Assembly: GCF_000381985.1 (NCBI RefSeq)
Contig: NZ_KB907339.1
Span: 276,970 to 340,969, forward strand
DNA from: Novispirillum itersonii subsp. itersonii ATCC 12639
GTDB taxonomy: Bacteria > Pseudomonadota > Alphaproteobacteria > Rhodospirillales > Rhodospirillaceae
Direction: 5' to 3'
Length of the DNA stretch: 64,000 nt
Shown: positions 16,518 to 27,700 of the stretch, piece after piece
Position numbering within the stretch: position 1 is the stretch's first letter
Layout: each line of letters begins with the position of its first letter
Notes under the pieces: generated by a model
Databases searched by the model: none
Seen by the model: the letters and a program-made list of their open reading frames with translations, nothing else
Told to the model about the DNA's origin: nothing
Made by a program: the position numbers and the translations under genes

Positions 16518-18542
16518 TCAGAACCGGGCCGTCAGCGACAGGTTGATGCTGCGGCCTTCTTCATAGGTGTAGGTGGTGGTCTGCGACTGCTGATAGGTCA
16601 CATAGGTCTGGTCAAACAGGTTGGAGACATTCAGGTCCGCCCGCCACCAGTCCTGATCATAGGCAACGCCAAGGCTGTGCAGGCCATAGCCGCTGCGCTG
16701 GCGGGCCAGCGTGGCGTCATAATCCTGCGCTGCCACAAACTGCCCCAGCCACCAGCCGGACCAGTTATCATCAAACTGATAGCGGGTGGACAGGCTGAGG
16801 GTATCCGGCGGGGCGAACAGATTGTCGCCGGTGGTGCCGTCTTCTGACCGGATCCGGGCATAACCGGCGCCCAGTTCCAGCGGGCCGGTGGTGTACCCGG
16901 CTTCCAGTTCCATGCCGTGGCGCTTGGCTTTCGAGACGTTGCGGTTCTGGAAAACTGAGCCGGTGCCGCTGAACGGGGCCGCACGGGTATAGGTGCCGAT
17001 CACGGAGGAGGTGATCAGGTCATCCACCTCTTCCGTAAAGGCCACCCCTTTGAACCGGGCCTGATCGCCGGGGGCGATGACATCGCGGAACGACAGGGTC
17101 ATCCCGCCTTCCCACGTTTTGCTGGTTTCCGGCTTCAGCGCGTCATTGGGGCGGAAGTTGAACAGGGCGCGGGTGGTGTTCAGGTTCTGGTAGGATTCGC
17201 TCAGGGTCGGGGCACGGAAGGCTTCTGAATATCCACCGAACAGCCCCAGCACCTCGTTCGGCTGCCAATGCAGGGTCAGCTTGGGGGAAACCCGGCTGAC
17301 GCTGCTGTCATCCAGTGTTTTCGGGGCCAGAGAATAGGTATCGTTGCGCAGGGCTCCGGTCAGGGTCCACTGGTCGGCAACCGTCATTTCATTCTGGATG
17401 AAGGTCCCGACGGATGTCTGCTCGCCGTCCGGGGTTACGGCGTTGATCCCGGCCCCGTCACGGTTACGCTGCGCGTCCTGATAGGCGTCAATGCCATAGG
17501 TGACGCGGTGCTTCAGCCATGATGCGGTCTCAAAGCGGCTGGAGTTCTGGGCACTGACGCCGGTGGTTTCGGTGACCACATCAGTGGGGTTGACCCCGGA
17601 TGTATACGGCAGCGTTTTAAAGTGCAGTCTGGTGTTGTAGACGGTGATTTTGCCGTCAAACAGCGACCGGTCAGCATCGCGGAAGGCATAGCTGCCGACC
17701 ATTTCATCCTGCTGCCGCCGAAGCTGTTGCAGCAGCCCGAAAGCCGGGGTTCCGCCGGGATTGCTGGGGGTCAGCAGTCTGTCATTAAAGCGCTGATACG
17801 ACAGCTGGATTTTATGCAGGTCGTTGGGGCTGTAGCTGCCTTTCAGTAGGCCGGTGCGCAGCTGATCATCACTCAGCAGATCGTCGCTGGCCCCGGTATG
17901 GATGTCCCCCGCCTCGCGCAGGGTGGTGCTGCCCAGCAGGGCAAAGCCCTGTGCCTGTGCGGCCCCGGTCAGGTTGCTGGAAAAGGATTCATCCCCGCTG
18001 CGGTAACTGGTGCGGATGCGCCCGCCGTGGGTGCGGCCATCCTGCAGAATATCTCCGGCTTCCAGCGTGCGCAGGGCAATCACCCCGCCGATACCGCCGC
18101 TGCCATACAGGGCAGAGGCCGGGCCCCGCATCACATCCACCTGTTGCACCATATCCGGGTCGATCAGCAGGGGGGAGCGGATGCCATCCACATGGTTCCG
18201 GCGGGCCCCGTCCACCGACAGGATCACCCGTGGCCCCTGAAGCCCGCGGACCGAGGGGATCTGTCCGGCAGCGCGTGCGCCACCGCCCATATTGACCCCG
18301 GGAATGGTCCGCAGGATCTGAAGGGAGGACGCCTGCGCTTCGTCCATCTGTTCCCGCGTCAGGACAGTGACAGCGGCGGGGACTTCAAACGGGTCGCGTT
18401 CCGTCCGCGTGGCGGTCACGGTCATGGGGGTCAGGGTCTGTTCCGCCTGTGCGCAGACCGGCAGCAGGGCAAGCAGGGGCAGGGCCGCGCAGGCTGTGCG
18501 GGCCAGAAATGGGGTGCGGGACACGGGTGGTCCTTCCGTCAA
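16518..18542 (-). CDS. TonB-dependent outer-membrane receptor
   Basis: A 674-residue outer-membrane transporter. After a signal peptide ending VCAQA comes a TonB-box-like LTPMTVTATRTERDPFEVPA, then the plug domain (ILRTIPGVNMGGGARAAGQI, VRGLQGPRVILSVDGARRNH, VDVMRGPASALYGSGGIGGV). A 22-strand barrel follows, ending in the aromatic SINLSLTARF. The plug wording resembles haem/catecholate-type receptors. Because it precedes mbnP-mbnH and follows a DUF2946 gene, a copper complex is a reasonable substrate, but the sequence alone does not show it. Confidence 0.9.
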   Translation of the reverse strand: MTEGPPVSRTPFLARTACAALPLLALLPVCAQAEQTLTPMTVTATRTERDPFEVPAAVTVLTREQMDEAQASSLQILRTIPGVNMGGGARAAGQIPSVRGLQGPRVILSVDGARRNHVDGIRSPLLIDPDMVQQVDVMRGPASALYGSGGIGGVIALRTLEAGDILQDGRTHGGRIRTSYRSGDESFSSNLTGAAQAQGFALLGSTTLREAGDIHTGASDDLLSDDQLRTGLLKGSYSPNDLHKIQLSYQRFNDRLLTPSNPGGTPAFGLLQQLRRQQDEMVGSYAFRDADRSLFDGKITVYNTRLHFKTLPYTSGVNPTDVVTETTGVSAQNSSRFETASWLKHRVTYGIDAYQDAQRNRDGAGINAVTPDGEQTSVGTFIQNEMTVADQWTLTGALRNDTYSLAPKTLDDSSVSRVSPKLTLHWQPNEVLGLFGGYSEAFRAPTLSESYQNLNTTRALFNFRPNDALKPETSKTWEGGMTLSFRDVIAPGDQARFKGVAFTEEVDDLITSSVIGTYTRAAPFSGTGSVFQNRNVSKAKRHGMELEAGYTTGPLELGAGYARIRSEDGTTGDNLFAPPDTLSLSTRYQFDDNWSGWWLGQFVAAQDYDATLARQRSGYGLHSLGVAYDQDWWRADLNVSNLFDQTYVTYQQSQTTTYTYEEGRSINLSLTARF

Positions 18543-18635
18543 AAACGTGATTTTCCGATGGGACCGGCCATGAATCAGGGCCTGCCGTGTGCGGGCAGGG
18601 GGCGTGTATCAGGCCGGAAAGAGGGGGAAAAAACG

Positions 18636-19058
18636 TCAGACGGCCGGTGGTGCGCGGGCCTGCGGGGTGGCCAGAAACCACCGGGAGGCCACCTGTTGTT
18701 CCGGCAGGGCAGGCGCAGGGGCCCGACCGGCAGAAGGGGGCGCAGCGGTGACGGCGGGGGGCGGCAGGCTCAGGCCCGCGATCAGCGGGCACAGCGGGCA
18801 GTGGCCCCCGGCTTTGGCCGGGGCGACGGTTGCACCGTCTGCTGTCAGCAGGGTGCCGTCAGCAGTCTGATAGACTAGGCCGTCGCTGGTGCAGATGGCG
18901 ATGGCCCCCGGCGGGGCCGCCGCCGCCGCGCCCGGCATCAGCAGGCCCCAGACCAGACTCTGGATCAGCAGGGCGATCACGGCAGCCAGCAGGCTGCTGC
19001 GTCGGATCATGCTGACAGGGGTGTGGCGGCGGGCTGACATCGCAGAAGGGGCAATCAT
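18636..19058 (-). CDS. DUF2946-like membrane-anchored protein with HCPLCPL motif
   Basis: A 140-residue protein with one N-terminal hydrophobic segment (SSLLAAVIALLIQSLVWGLL), then AICTSDGLVYQTADG and the hallmark GGHCPLCPLIAG, where His and two Cys could bind metal. The tail is proline/alanine-rich. DUF2946 proteins are commonly found next to copper and TonB genes. It is probably the first gene of the operon with the receptor, mbnP and mbnH (93 bp to the receptor). No start has a good ribosome site: ATGs at 19058, 19040 and 19010 are all possible. Confidence 0.72.
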   Translation of the reverse strand: MIAPSAMSARRHTPVSMIRRSSLLAAVIALLIQSLVWGLLMPGAAAAAPPGAIAICTSDGLVYQTADGTLLTADGATVAPAKAGGHCPLCPLIAGLSLPPPAVTAAPPSAGRAPAPALPEQQVASRWFLATPQARAPPAV

Positions 19059-19151
19059 CCAAAAGGTGTATCTGCGGATGTTAGCCGATCGTCATGAAAA
19101 AGCCATAGATTAATAAAGGGCGTTGTCCGGGATCACGGTGGCAGCGGGTGT

Positions 19152-20165
19152 TCAGGCCCGGGCGGAAGGCTGGTCCGGGGTGCCGAAGGCCGCGCGGTAG
19201 GCACCGGGGGTAACGCCCAGCACCTGCCGGAAGTGGTGACGCAGGGTTGCCGCACTGCCAAACCCGGCGACCACGGCGATTTCCTCGATGCTGGCGGGGG
19301 TGGTTTCCAGCAGGGTGCGGGCGCGGTTCAGGCGTTCGGTCAGCAGCCAGCGGGCCGGGGTGGTGCCGGTGGCGGCTTCAAAGCGGCGCAGGAAGGTGCG
19401 GCGGCTCATGCTGACCCGGCGGGCCAGTGTCTCCACGGTATGGGCCGTGCCCAGTGTGCGGCGCAGATGGTCCAGCAGCGGGCCGAGGCGGCTGCTTTCA
19501 TGGGGGCGGGGCACCGCCTGCTGGATGAACTGCGCCTGCCCGCCGTCGCGGTGGGCGGGCAGAACCAGCCGCCGGGCGACACTGTTGGCGGCCCCGGTGC
19601 CAAAGTCATGGCGGATGATGTGCAGGCACAGGTCCAGCCCGGCGGCGGTCCCGGCGGAGGTCATCACCATGCCGGTATCGACATACAGCACATCCGGGGT
19701 GACATGGATGGCGGGAAAGCGCTGGTGCAGGGTGTCGGTATACCGCCAGTGGGTGGTGGCCTGCCGCCCGTCCAGCAGGCCGCTGGCGGCCAGCACAAAC
19801 ACCCCGGAACAGAAGCTGATCACCCGCGCCCCGCGCTGATGGGCGGCGCGCAGGGCGGCACACAGGGCGTCCGGCACCGGCTCATCCATGCCGCGCCAGC
19901 CGGGGGCAATGATCAGATCGGCCTGTTGCAGCAGATCAAGGCCGCCATCGACGGTAAAGGTCAGGCCGCCGGTGGCCCGCATCAGCCCGTCATCAACCCC
20001 GGCGACGGCAAAGCGGTACCAGCCGCTGCCCATTTCCGGGCGCGACAGGCCGAACACCTCGACGGCGATGCCGAACTCAAAAGTACACAGCCGGTCATAG
20101 GCCAGCGCCACCACCAGCGGGCCGGTCAGAACGGAAGAGGGGGCGGGGGTCTGATCATTTGGCAT
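19152..20165 (-). CDS. GlxA/FtrA-type AraC-family regulator
   Basis: A 337-residue regulator with an N-terminal DJ-1/PfpI-like domain (VVALAYDRLCTFEFGIAVEV ... APGWRGMDEPV ... VISFCSGVFVLAASGLLDGR ... TSAGTAAGLDLCLHIIRHDF) and a C-terminal AraC helix-turn-helix pair (VETLARRVSMSRRTFLRRF, IEEIAVVAGFGSAATLRHHF). I use the ATG at 20165; earlier in-frame codons are antisense to the rhodanese gene. It is divergent from the rhodanese gene across about 100 bp, an arrangement seen for FtrA in other proteobacteria, so it probably regulates that gene. Confidence 0.88.
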   Translation of the reverse strand: MPNDQTPAPSSVLTGPLVVALAYDRLCTFEFGIAVEVFGLSRPEMGSGWYRFAVAGVDDGLMRATGGLTFTVDGGLDLLQQADLIIAPGWRGMDEPVPDALCAALRAAHQRGARVISFCSGVFVLAASGLLDGRQATTHWRYTDTLHQRFPAIHVTPDVLYVDTGMVMTSAGTAAGLDLCLHIIRHDFGTGAANSVARRLVLPAHRDGGQAQFIQQAVPRPHESSRLGPLLDHLRRTLGTAHTVETLARRVSMSRRTFLRRFEAATGTTPARWLLTERLNRARTLLETTPASIEEIAVVAGFGSAATLRHHFRQVLGVTPGAYRAAFGTPDQPSARA

Positions 20166-20264
20166 AATTTTGATGCTACATGGCAGATGTGCCATCTGCA
20201 AGCCGGAACCGTTCTGACATAGCCTGTGGTCATTGGATTTTCCCAGACACACCGGAGACCCCCG

Positions 20265-20690
20265 ATGAGCTTTGTCACTGACTATCCCGCCGCCACGCCG
20301 GAACAGACCGCCGCCCATTTTCTGGCCCGCCTGTCGGTGGAAACCGACTGCGCCGATGTCGCCCATGCCCTGCGCAGCGGCGCTGTGGATTTTGTTCTGC
20401 TGCATGTCGTCGGCTCGCCGGAGGCCTACGCCCGCCGCCATGTGCCGGGGGCGCTGCACCTGCCACACCGCGAGATGACGGCGGAGCGGATGGCGGAATG
20501 GCCGGACGACACCCTGTTTGTGGTCTACTGCGCCGGTCCGCACTGCAACGGGGCCGATCAGGCGGCGCTGAAGCTGGCGCGCCTGCGCCGCCCGGTAAAG
20601 ATCATGATCGGCGGCATCACCGGCTGGGCCGATGAAGGCAACCCCTTTGCCACCGGCCCGCAGCCGGGCAGCATGGCGGGGGCCGAATGA
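20265..20690 (+). CDS. Rhodanese-like sulfurtransferase
   Basis: A 141-residue single rhodanese domain. The active-site loop is VVYCAGPHCNGADQAALKLA with the catalytic cysteine in YCAGPHC. VLLHVVGSPEAYARRHVPGALHLPHRE is the CH2A-type segment before it, and VKIMIGGITGWADEGNPF closes the fold. A ribosome site CGGAG precedes the ATG at 20265. Divergent from the FtrA-like regulator and overlapping the GNAT gene by four bases. The sulfur acceptor is unknown. Confidence 0.88.
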   Translation: MSFVTDYPAATPEQTAAHFLARLSVETDCADVAHALRSGAVDFVLLHVVGSPEAYARRHVPGALHLPHREMTAERMAEWPDDTLFVVYCAGPHCNGADQAALKLARLRRPVKIMIGGITGWADEGNPFATGPQPGSMAGAE

Positions 20691-21133
20691 TCATCCGGCC
20701 TTTTACTCCGGCGGATGTGCCGGGGGTATGGGGGATGATGCGGGATCTGGCGGTGTTTGAAGGCTACAGCGACCGCTTCCGCGTCATCCCGCAGGATGTG
20801 TTGACCCACGGCTTCGGCCCGCAGCCGCGCTTTGGCGTGCTGGTGGCCGACCGGGGAGAGGGGGCGTGCGGGATGGCGGTGCATTACACCATCCCCTGGA
20901 CCTTCGACCTGCGCCCGGTGGTGGTGCTGAAGGAACTGTTCGTTCAGCCCGCCGCCCGGGGGCAGGGGGTGGGACAGGCGCTGGTCCGGGGTCTGGCGGA
21001 GCATGCCGCCGGCCTCGATGCTTCCGCCCTGCGCTGGACCGTGCTGCCCGGCAACATCCCGGCACAGGCGCTGTATGCCGGGCTGGGCGGGCAGAAAGAC
21101 CCGGACTGGGACCACTGGGTGCTGCCGCTGTAG
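20687..21133 (+). CDS. GNAT family N-acetyltransferase
   Basis: A 148-residue acetyltransferase. It begins IIRPFTPADVPGVWGMMRDL; the acetyl-CoA site is LKELFVQPAARGQGVGQALV and motif B is NIPAQALYAGLGG. This resembles the diamine N-acetyltransferase (SSAT-like) group. The ATG overlaps the rhodanese stop (ATGA), so the two are co-translated. The substrate is not evident. Confidence 0.85.
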   Translation: MIIRPFTPADVPGVWGMMRDLAVFEGYSDRFRVIPQDVLTHGFGPQPRFGVLVADRGEGACGMAVHYTIPWTFDLRPVVVLKELFVQPAARGQGVGQALVRGLAEHAAGLDASALRWTVLPGNIPAQALYAGLGGQKDPDWDHWVLPL

Positions 21134-21138
21134 GGGGG

Positions 21139-22050
21139 CTATGATGCCTCGTAACTGCGTTCGATCAGCGGTTTGGCTTTTTCCAGATCGTCCAGACTGC
21201 GCAGGGTGATTTCCAGATCGCCGGTGCCAAAATGGCCGATGCCGCGCACATCGCGGGTGAAGCCGGGGATCAGCGCGACGCTGTCGGGATTGATCTTGAC
21301 ATAAACGACCAGAGTCCGGGTTTTGATGTGGACCTCGACACAGGCAAAGTTCTTCAGGCGGACAAAGGCGAAATAAGGCTTCAATACCCGGAACTGAACA
21401 TCATCGCCCAAGGCCAGCATCCACGCCTTCAGCGCCTCGAACCGGTCGGTCAGCTCCTGATCCGCCTGCGCCAGATAGTCGCTGACGGTCTTGGTTCTGG
21501 CCTTTGGCCCCGCCCCGGCAGCGGCAGCCGTCTGTTCCGGCGTGGCATCGGTGCTGCTGACCTGATCCAGCAGCAGCAGGTCATCGCCGTAATGGCGGTA
21601 GCGGATCAGCTCTATCGTGCGGTTGATCTGTTTGATGGCGTGAATGTCGTATCTGGTAAAGTCCCCGGCGATGCACAGCAGCCGGGGCGAGGACCATTCG
21701 ACCGAGGCGGCGGCCTCCTTGCCGTAGGTTTCCATCACCAGCCATTCAAAGTCTTTTTTGTGGTCCATCAGCCAGTCGAGGTAAAACAGGCCCTGATTGA
21801 TGATGTTCTCGTTGCTGGCCCGCTTGTATTCGATGATGACGGGGCACCCGTTTTCGTCGATGCCCAGCGTATCCATCCGCCCGCCGTGATCGCGGCCGGT
21901 GCTGTATTCGCTGGCCAGAAACCGCACCCCGAGGAAGGTTTCCAGATGCCTTTCGATCAGGGTCTGAAGCGACTTTTCCAGCACCGCCGAGGCCCCGGCG
22001 ATTTCGCAGGGGCCACTGGCGGACAGGCGGAACAGTTTGATGTCGCTCAT
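21139..22050 (-). CDS. Predicted PD-(D/E)XK nuclease with DUF5655 domain
   Basis: A 303-residue protein. The N-terminal half looks like a NucS/DUF91-type nuclease core: FLASEYSTGRDHGGRMDTLG and then PVIIEYKRASNENIINQGLF, giving the D...E-x-K catalytic pattern. The C-terminal third (FRVLKPYFAFVRLKNFACVE to LEKAKPLIERSY) is DUF5655-like. It begins 30 bp after hsdS in the same direction, so it is probably part of the Type I restriction operon, perhaps as an accessory nuclease. It converges with the GNAT gene. Confidence 0.75.
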   Translation of the reverse strand: MSDIKLFRLSASGPCEIAGASAVLEKSLQTLIERHLETFLGVRFLASEYSTGRDHGGRMDTLGIDENGCPVIIEYKRASNENIINQGLFYLDWLMDHKKDFEWLVMETYGKEAAASVEWSSPRLLCIAGDFTRYDIHAIKQINRTIELIRYRHYGDDLLLLDQVSSTDATPEQTAAAAGAGPKARTKTVSDYLAQADQELTDRFEALKAWMLALGDDVQFRVLKPYFAFVRLKNFACVEVHIKTRTLVVYVKINPDSVALIPGFTRDVRGIGHFGTGDLEITLRSLDDLEKAKPLIERSYEAS

Positions 22051-22080
22051 GGAAAAGGGGCCTTGTGGTGCAGGGCGGGT

Positions 22081-23205
22081 TTACAGCTCGCCCCGGAAAG
22101 CGCGCTGGGAGAGGGAGGCGAAGAGGATGTTAGCCTGCTGAACCCCCAGTTGATAGTTCTCGGAAGACGCTGCAAGCTTGGCCTCCAAGTTAACGAACTT
22201 ATGTTGATCTCTAATGGGAGGAAGAGGGATAACGAAGGATGTCACGTCGCCTTGATTGATGCTAGCTTGGTTTACAGCATCCTTTGCTCGCCTCTGAATT
22301 TGCTCGTTGACGAAAGCGGTTTGAAGGACCCGTGTCAGATACGCTGGATGGATCCGTTGATCGTCGACAGAGAGCCGCATCATGTTGGACTCGAATACCG
22401 TGAGTTCCTGTAACTCTGGAACGAGGGCGCATTTGCCCAAGTGGGTACGGCTGTTGACCCGGTTTATAAGAATATCGTGCTGACCTAACTGGTATGTATT
22501 TGCTTCGCCTGCACTCAATCGAACCCTTTTAAGATGTGATAAGCGATTAATATTACCATTGTAGAAAGAGTCGATACGTACGATCGGGATCCCAGAGCCA
22601 TAAGCCGTCGAAGGCTTATACAATCCGTTTTGAGGCCCACGAGTGATCAATTGGCCTAAGGGCATCATCAACCATCCCATGGGATTGGTAAAGAAGTCCC
22701 CAAACATCTCGAGAAAGGCCGAGCGGAGGAAGTCGTCGGCGAGGGCGAGGGCCTGCTGGCGTTTGCGGCGGATGGCATCCGCCTTGTCCAGAATGGCGGC
22801 GATGCGGCGTTGTTCGTCGAGGGGGGGGACTGGGATTTTTACCGCAGCTAGATCATTTCTGTTTAGGCCGGGGATTGATGTTGTGATTGTCAGATGGCCG
22901 AGGGAAATCCGCGATAGCATGTGAAAGGTATAGCGGAGGCTGATCTCTCTCTCTTTCTTCGGCACCATGTAAAACGTTGTGTCAATTGGCCACCCACCGC
23001 GTTCGGCGAAGGTTAGTTTTCCGACTGAACCCTTGCGGCCTACGACGATCATCGGATTTTTGACAAGTGCATCTGAATGACGACCAACGAAACCGGCAGA
23101 ACCAAATACTTCCCACTCGCCCGAGGCATCTCGTGCATCAGATTTGAGGGCTGCCCCGTACTCAATCTGAAACAGCTCCCCTAAGGGTAAACTAGAAGCA
23201 CTCAC
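22081..23205 (-). CDS. hsdS: Type I restriction-modification specificity subunit
   Basis: It recognises the split DNA target for the HsdM/HsdR complex. The 374 residues hold two target-recognition domains (about 1-125 and 175-330), separated by the conserved helix [20 protein letters not shown] ... [21 protein letters not shown] second copy at the C-terminus begins [20 protein letters not shown]. The recognition domains have visibly lower GC than the conserved spacers, usual for these fast-changing segments. The start overlaps the hsdM stop by four bases. Confidence 0.93.
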   Translation of the reverse strand: MSASSLPLGELFQIEYGAALKSDARDASGEWEVFGSAGFVGRHSDALVKNPMIVVGRKGSVGKLTFAERGGWPIDTTFYMVPKKEREISLRYTFHMLSRISLGHLTITTSIPGLNRNDLAAVKIPVPPLDEQRRIAAILDKADAIRRKRQQALALADDFLRSAFLEMFGDFFTNPMGWLMMPLGQLITRGPQNGLYKPSTAYGSGIPIVRIDSFYNGNINRLSHLKRVRLSAGEANTYQLGQHDILINRVNSRTHLGKCALVPELQELTVFESNMMRLSVDDQRIHPAYLTRVLQTAFVNEQIQRRAKDAVNQASINQGDVTSFVIPLPPIRDQHKFVNLEAKLAASSENYQLGVQQANILFASLSQRAFRGEL

Positions 23206-24710
23206 CCCAGCATCTCCTCAAGCTCGGCCATATCCTTGGCGATATCGGCATGCAGGGCCTTCATGCGGTCCAAGATCACCTTGGGCGGGTCGTAGGCTTC
23301 TTCCACATGCACCGTCTCGCGGTAGCGCGACAGCGACAGGTCGTATTTCTGGGCGCGGATGTCGTCTGCCGGAACACAGAATGCCTTGGCGGTGCGGTCG
23401 GTGTCGGTGGCCGGGTCGCGGGTTTTCCAGCGGGCAAGGGCGTCGGGCAGGTCGTTGTTCTTCACCGGGTCGCGCTTGTCATCCAGCGAAAAGCCATCAG
23501 CCTGAACATCGTAAAAGAAAACGTGATCGGTGCGGCCGCCCTTGGTGAACACCAGAATGGCGGTGGAGACCCCGGCGTAGGGCTTGAACACCCCTGACGG
23601 CAGCGAGATCACCGCCTCCAGCTGGTTTTCATCCAGCAGCATCTTCCGCAGGGCGACATGGGCGGTGCTGGACCCGAACAGCACGCCATCGGGCACGATG
23701 GTGGCGGACCGTCCGCCCCGCTTCAGCATGCCAAGGATCAGCACCAGAAACAGCAGCTCGGTCTTTTTGGTCTTTACCTTCGCCAGCAGGCCGGAATGCA
23801 CATCCTCGGCATCCAGACTGCCCTTGAACGGCGGATTGGCCAGAATCACATCCAGCCCGTCGCGGGCGTGGCGGGGGAACCGGTCGGGGAAGCTGTTGGA
23901 CAGGGTATCCTGATAATGGATATCCGGCGCTTCCACCCCGTGCAGCATCAGGTTCATCGACGCGATGCGTAGCATGGTGGCGTCAAAGTCAAAGCCGTGG
24001 AACATGCCGCTGCGGATGAAGGCGCGGTGCGGCTCCAGCAGGTCGCCGGTAAAGGTCTTATGGCCGTCGGCATCGGTCAGCACCCCCTGCGGGGAGGTGT
24101 AGGTTTCGGTCAGATAGTCCATCGCCCCGGCCAGAAAGCCGCCGGTGCCACAGGCGGGGTCACAGATGGTTTCCGTCGGTGTCGGGGCCACAACGTCCAG
24201 CATAAAGCGGATGATGTGGCGCGGGGTGCGGAACTGGCCGTTGATGCCCGCCGTGGTCAGCTTCGACAGCAGATATTCGTACAGGTCACCCTTGGTATCG
24301 GCATTGCCCAGCGGCAGGGCGTCAATCATCGTCACCGCCGACACCAGCAGGCTGGGCTTCTGGATCAGCAGCTGCGCGTCCTTCATGTATTCGCCGAAGG
24401 TGGCCCCTTCCACGCCTGCGGTGCGGAAATGGGGGAACACCTCGTCCCGCACCAGTGGCAGCATCTGCGCCCCGCCCAGATTGCGGAACTGCGACCACCG
24501 CAGATGCTGCTGATCCGGGCCGAACAGGCGGGTGAAGTCACCCCCGCCGAGGGCGGCTTTCCGCTCGTTCTTCTGCTCCGCCATATCCAGCAGGCGGGCA
24601 AACATCAGGAAGGTGATCTGTTCAATCACCGTCAGCGGGTTGGTGATGCCGCCGGTCCAGAATTCTTCCCACAGTCTGTCGATGCGGCTTTTCAGGTCGC
24701 CGGTGATCAT
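23202..24710 (-). CDS. hsdM: Type I restriction-modification DNA methyltransferase
   Basis: An adenine-N6 methyltransferase of 502 residues. An N-terminal helical HsdM_N domain ([20 protein letters not shown]) precedes the methylase core. The S-adenosylmethionine motif is [19 protein letters not shown] and the catalytic motif IV is [14 protein letters not shown]. The stop overlaps hsdS and the start overlaps hsdR, each as ATGA, so the three subunits are translationally coupled. Confidence 0.96.
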   Translation of the reverse strand: MITGDLKSRIDRLWEEFWTGGITNPLTVIEQITFLMFARLLDMAEQKNERKAALGGGDFTRLFGPDQQHLRWSQFRNLGGAQMLPLVRDEVFPHFRTAGVEGATFGEYMKDAQLLIQKPSLLVSAVTMIDALPLGNADTKGDLYEYLLSKLTTAGINGQFRTPRHIIRFMLDVVAPTPTETICDPACGTGGFLAGAMDYLTETYTSPQGVLTDADGHKTFTGDLLEPHRAFIRSGMFHGFDFDATMLRIASMNLMLHGVEAPDIHYQDTLSNSFPDRFPRHARDGLDVILANPPFKGSLDAEDVHSGLLAKVKTKKTELLFLVLILGMLKRGGRSATIVPDGVLFGSSTAHVALRKMLLDENQLEAVISLPSGVFKPYAGVSTAILVFTKGGRTDHVFFYDVQADGFSLDDKRDPVKNNDLPDALARWKTRDPATDTDRTAKAFCVPADDIRAQKYDLSLSRYRETVHVEEAYDPPKVILDRMKALHADIAKDMAELEEMLG

Positions 24711-27700
24711 AACGGGCTTGGTCCTTCGGGCTGAAAGGTCTTGATCATCGCCAGCAGGTGATCGCGCTGGGCATCACTGGGGAATACGCCGAAAATGCCA
24801 TCCTCGGCAAGGTGGGTGAAGGGGGCGTCGGCCAGCCGCGCCAGCTCGATCCCGCCATTCTGCGCGATGTGGTTTTGCAGCAGTTGCAGAAACTGGGTCT
24901 GGCTGGCGCTTAAGGCCGGATAGGTCTGGATAAAGGTGGCGAAATGGGCCTTTACCGCCTGCGGGTCCAGCCCGACAATCCGGCGGATCAACTGATCCAG
25001 CGGGGCGGCGCGGTCGTGGAAGAATTCCGTCAGGGTGTGCAGATCCACATCCGGGTGGCGGGTCAGCACCAGCGAGACAAGGGTTTCCAGATCTGTCGGG
25101 CTGACCTTTTGCCCGGCCCGGATCTTCTTCAGGGTCGGGTCGGTGGCAAACAGTTCGGTCAGGGCCTGCTCAACCCGGGCGCGGTAGGCGGCCAGATCAA
25201 TCGAAATCAGGTTAGAGCTGCGCTTTTCGGTCTGAATCTGTGTTTCGTCTTCGGTGATATCGTAAACGCGGATCTGATGCAGCAGACTGCCGCCGGGGGT
25301 CTGGCAATACTGCATGATGCCGCGCAGATCCTGCCGCAGATCTTCGATCCGGGGCAGCGTGACCGATGACCAGAACTCGGGCGATTTGACCCGCCGGATG
25401 CTGTCGGCCTTGGCCTTCACCGGGTTAAGGTTCATTTGCAGGCTGTTGACGGCGTTGACCACCTCCGCCTTCAGGGTGTCAAAGGCCGATGATTTTTTCA
25501 GGTGTGCCGTCTGCAGGGTGGTCGCCAGCAGGTCGAAGGTCAGGGCATCGGTGGCCCCGCGCACGTTGACCCACTGCATCAGCGGCGCGATCTGCTTTTT
25601 CAGCCTGTGCACCGTGGCGGGGGCAAAGTCTTCAATCACCCCGTCCTGAAGCAGGGCGTGCACTTCCTGAAGGTGTTCGCGGACGCTGATGCTGTCTTCC
25701 GGCAGGGCCCGCACATCGGCCTCAATCAGCCGGGCTGTGGCGGTAAAGGCATCAATTTCGGCGGCGGACAGGGCGGTTGCCGCCAGATCCAGCCGGGCCT
25801 CGAACAGGCGTTGCATCAGCGGTTTGGGGGTGTTGGGCTGTGCTTCCGGCTTGTTCTGGGCGAAGTATTCAAAGTTGCCCCAGTGGTCAAAGATGCGGAA
25901 GACGCTTTTATCCTGCCCCGGACCAAACAGGTCTTCGCACCGGCGGGTGCCGCGCCCGATCATCTGCCAGAACTTGACCCGCGACCTGACCGGCTTGGCG
26001 AACACCAGATTGACGATTTCCGGCACGTCGATGCCGGTGTCGAGCATATCGACCGAGAGGGCGATGGTCAGGTCGTTATTGCTGCCGTCGCCCTTGAAGT
26101 CGTCGATCAATGCCTCGGCACGCGGGTTATAGGTGTCGATGACCTGACAGAATTTTCCGCCATATTGCGGGTACATTTCGTTAAACAGGGTTTCCAGCAG
26201 CACTGCGTGGTCATGGTTGCGGGCGAAGATCACCGACTTACCGGGAAGCTGGCCGGTGGCGTCGCGGATGCCGTTTTCCATCAGGTTGCGCAGGATCTGG
26301 CGTTCGGTATCCTTATTGAAGACCAGCCTGCCGAGGTCGCCGGCCTCGTGCTCCACGGTGTCGGGGTCGTCCTCGACCTCCTGCTTCTGCCGGTCTGACA
26401 GGTCATCGTATTTGATGCCATCGCGCAGGAACTGGGTGGTGTGGCTGAACACCTCGTAAGGGACCAGCCATTTTTCCTCGACGGCCCGCTCCAGCGTGTA
26501 AGCTGCTGTCGGGTCCTGATTTTTACAGCCGAACAGCCCGAAGGTATTCCGCGAGATGAATTCGACCGGGGTCGCGGTCAGGCCGACCTGAAGCGCATCG
26601 AAATAGCGGAAAATATCACCATAGACATTATAGACGGAGCGGTGGCTTTCGTCGGCGATGATCAGGTCAAAGTAACCGACGTCAAAGGTCTGGAAGATGT
26701 TCATCATCGCCGGATAGGTGGCGATGTGAATCCGGTCCTCCTTTTTTCTGGCCGTGCTGGCGTTCAGGATGGTCAGCGGCTCTGTCGGCAGATGGTCGGT
26801 GAAGGCGTTTTTGGCCTGTTTGCGCAGTTCGTTCCGGTCGCACAGGAACAGGACGCGTGTGACCCATTTTGCCCGGATCAAGAGATCAGTCAGGGCGACG
26901 GCGACGCGGGTTTTTCCGGTGCCGGTGGCCTGTACGATCAGGGCCTTGGTGTGTTTCTTCTCAAAGGCTTCGGTGACGCGCTTGATCGTTTCAGCCTGAT
27001 ACAGGCGCGGGCCGCCGGCGATGGCAGGGTTGAGGGGCAGGCTGCTGAGCGGCTGTCTGGAAGACCGCTTGAAGCGCACCAGATGCTGAAGGCTGGCCTT
27101 GGAATAAAAGCCATACAGCTTGCGTTCGGGGTAGCCCCCGGCGTCATCCCACAGCCAGATGTCATAGCCGTTGGTGGTGAAAATTGCCGGGCGCAGGCCG
27201 TACTGCCGTTCCAGCGCCGTGGCGTACAGCTCCGCCTGTTTGCGGCCGGTTTCGGGGCTGACCGTGGTTTTCTTGGCTTCGATCACCGCCAGCGGTTTAT
27301 GGTCATCATCCCACAGCACATAGTCGGCATAGCCGATGCCGGTGGCAGTGGGTTGACCGGTCACCTCAACTTCCTGCCCGACCTGATCGGTATTCTGGCC
27401 TTTGGCACCGATCAGCCACCCGGCATCGGCCAGCGCCACGTCAATCATCCGGCGGCGGGTGGTGGCTTCGTCAAACAGAAGGGCATCAGCGGCCTGCTGC
27501 GCCCTGGCCTGAGAGTCAGGCTGGGCAGCCTGCGCCTGATAGGCCTGCTTCAGGGCATCCCGTTCTGCCACCAATGCGGCGAGCCGGGCCTCCAGCGCCT
27601 CGCGGTCGGCGTCTGCCCCGGCTTTCTGGGGGGGCGGTTTGGCGATCGTCTGAAACGGGGGGATGTCGGTAGGTTTGCTACCGTAAAAGCGCACCATAAA

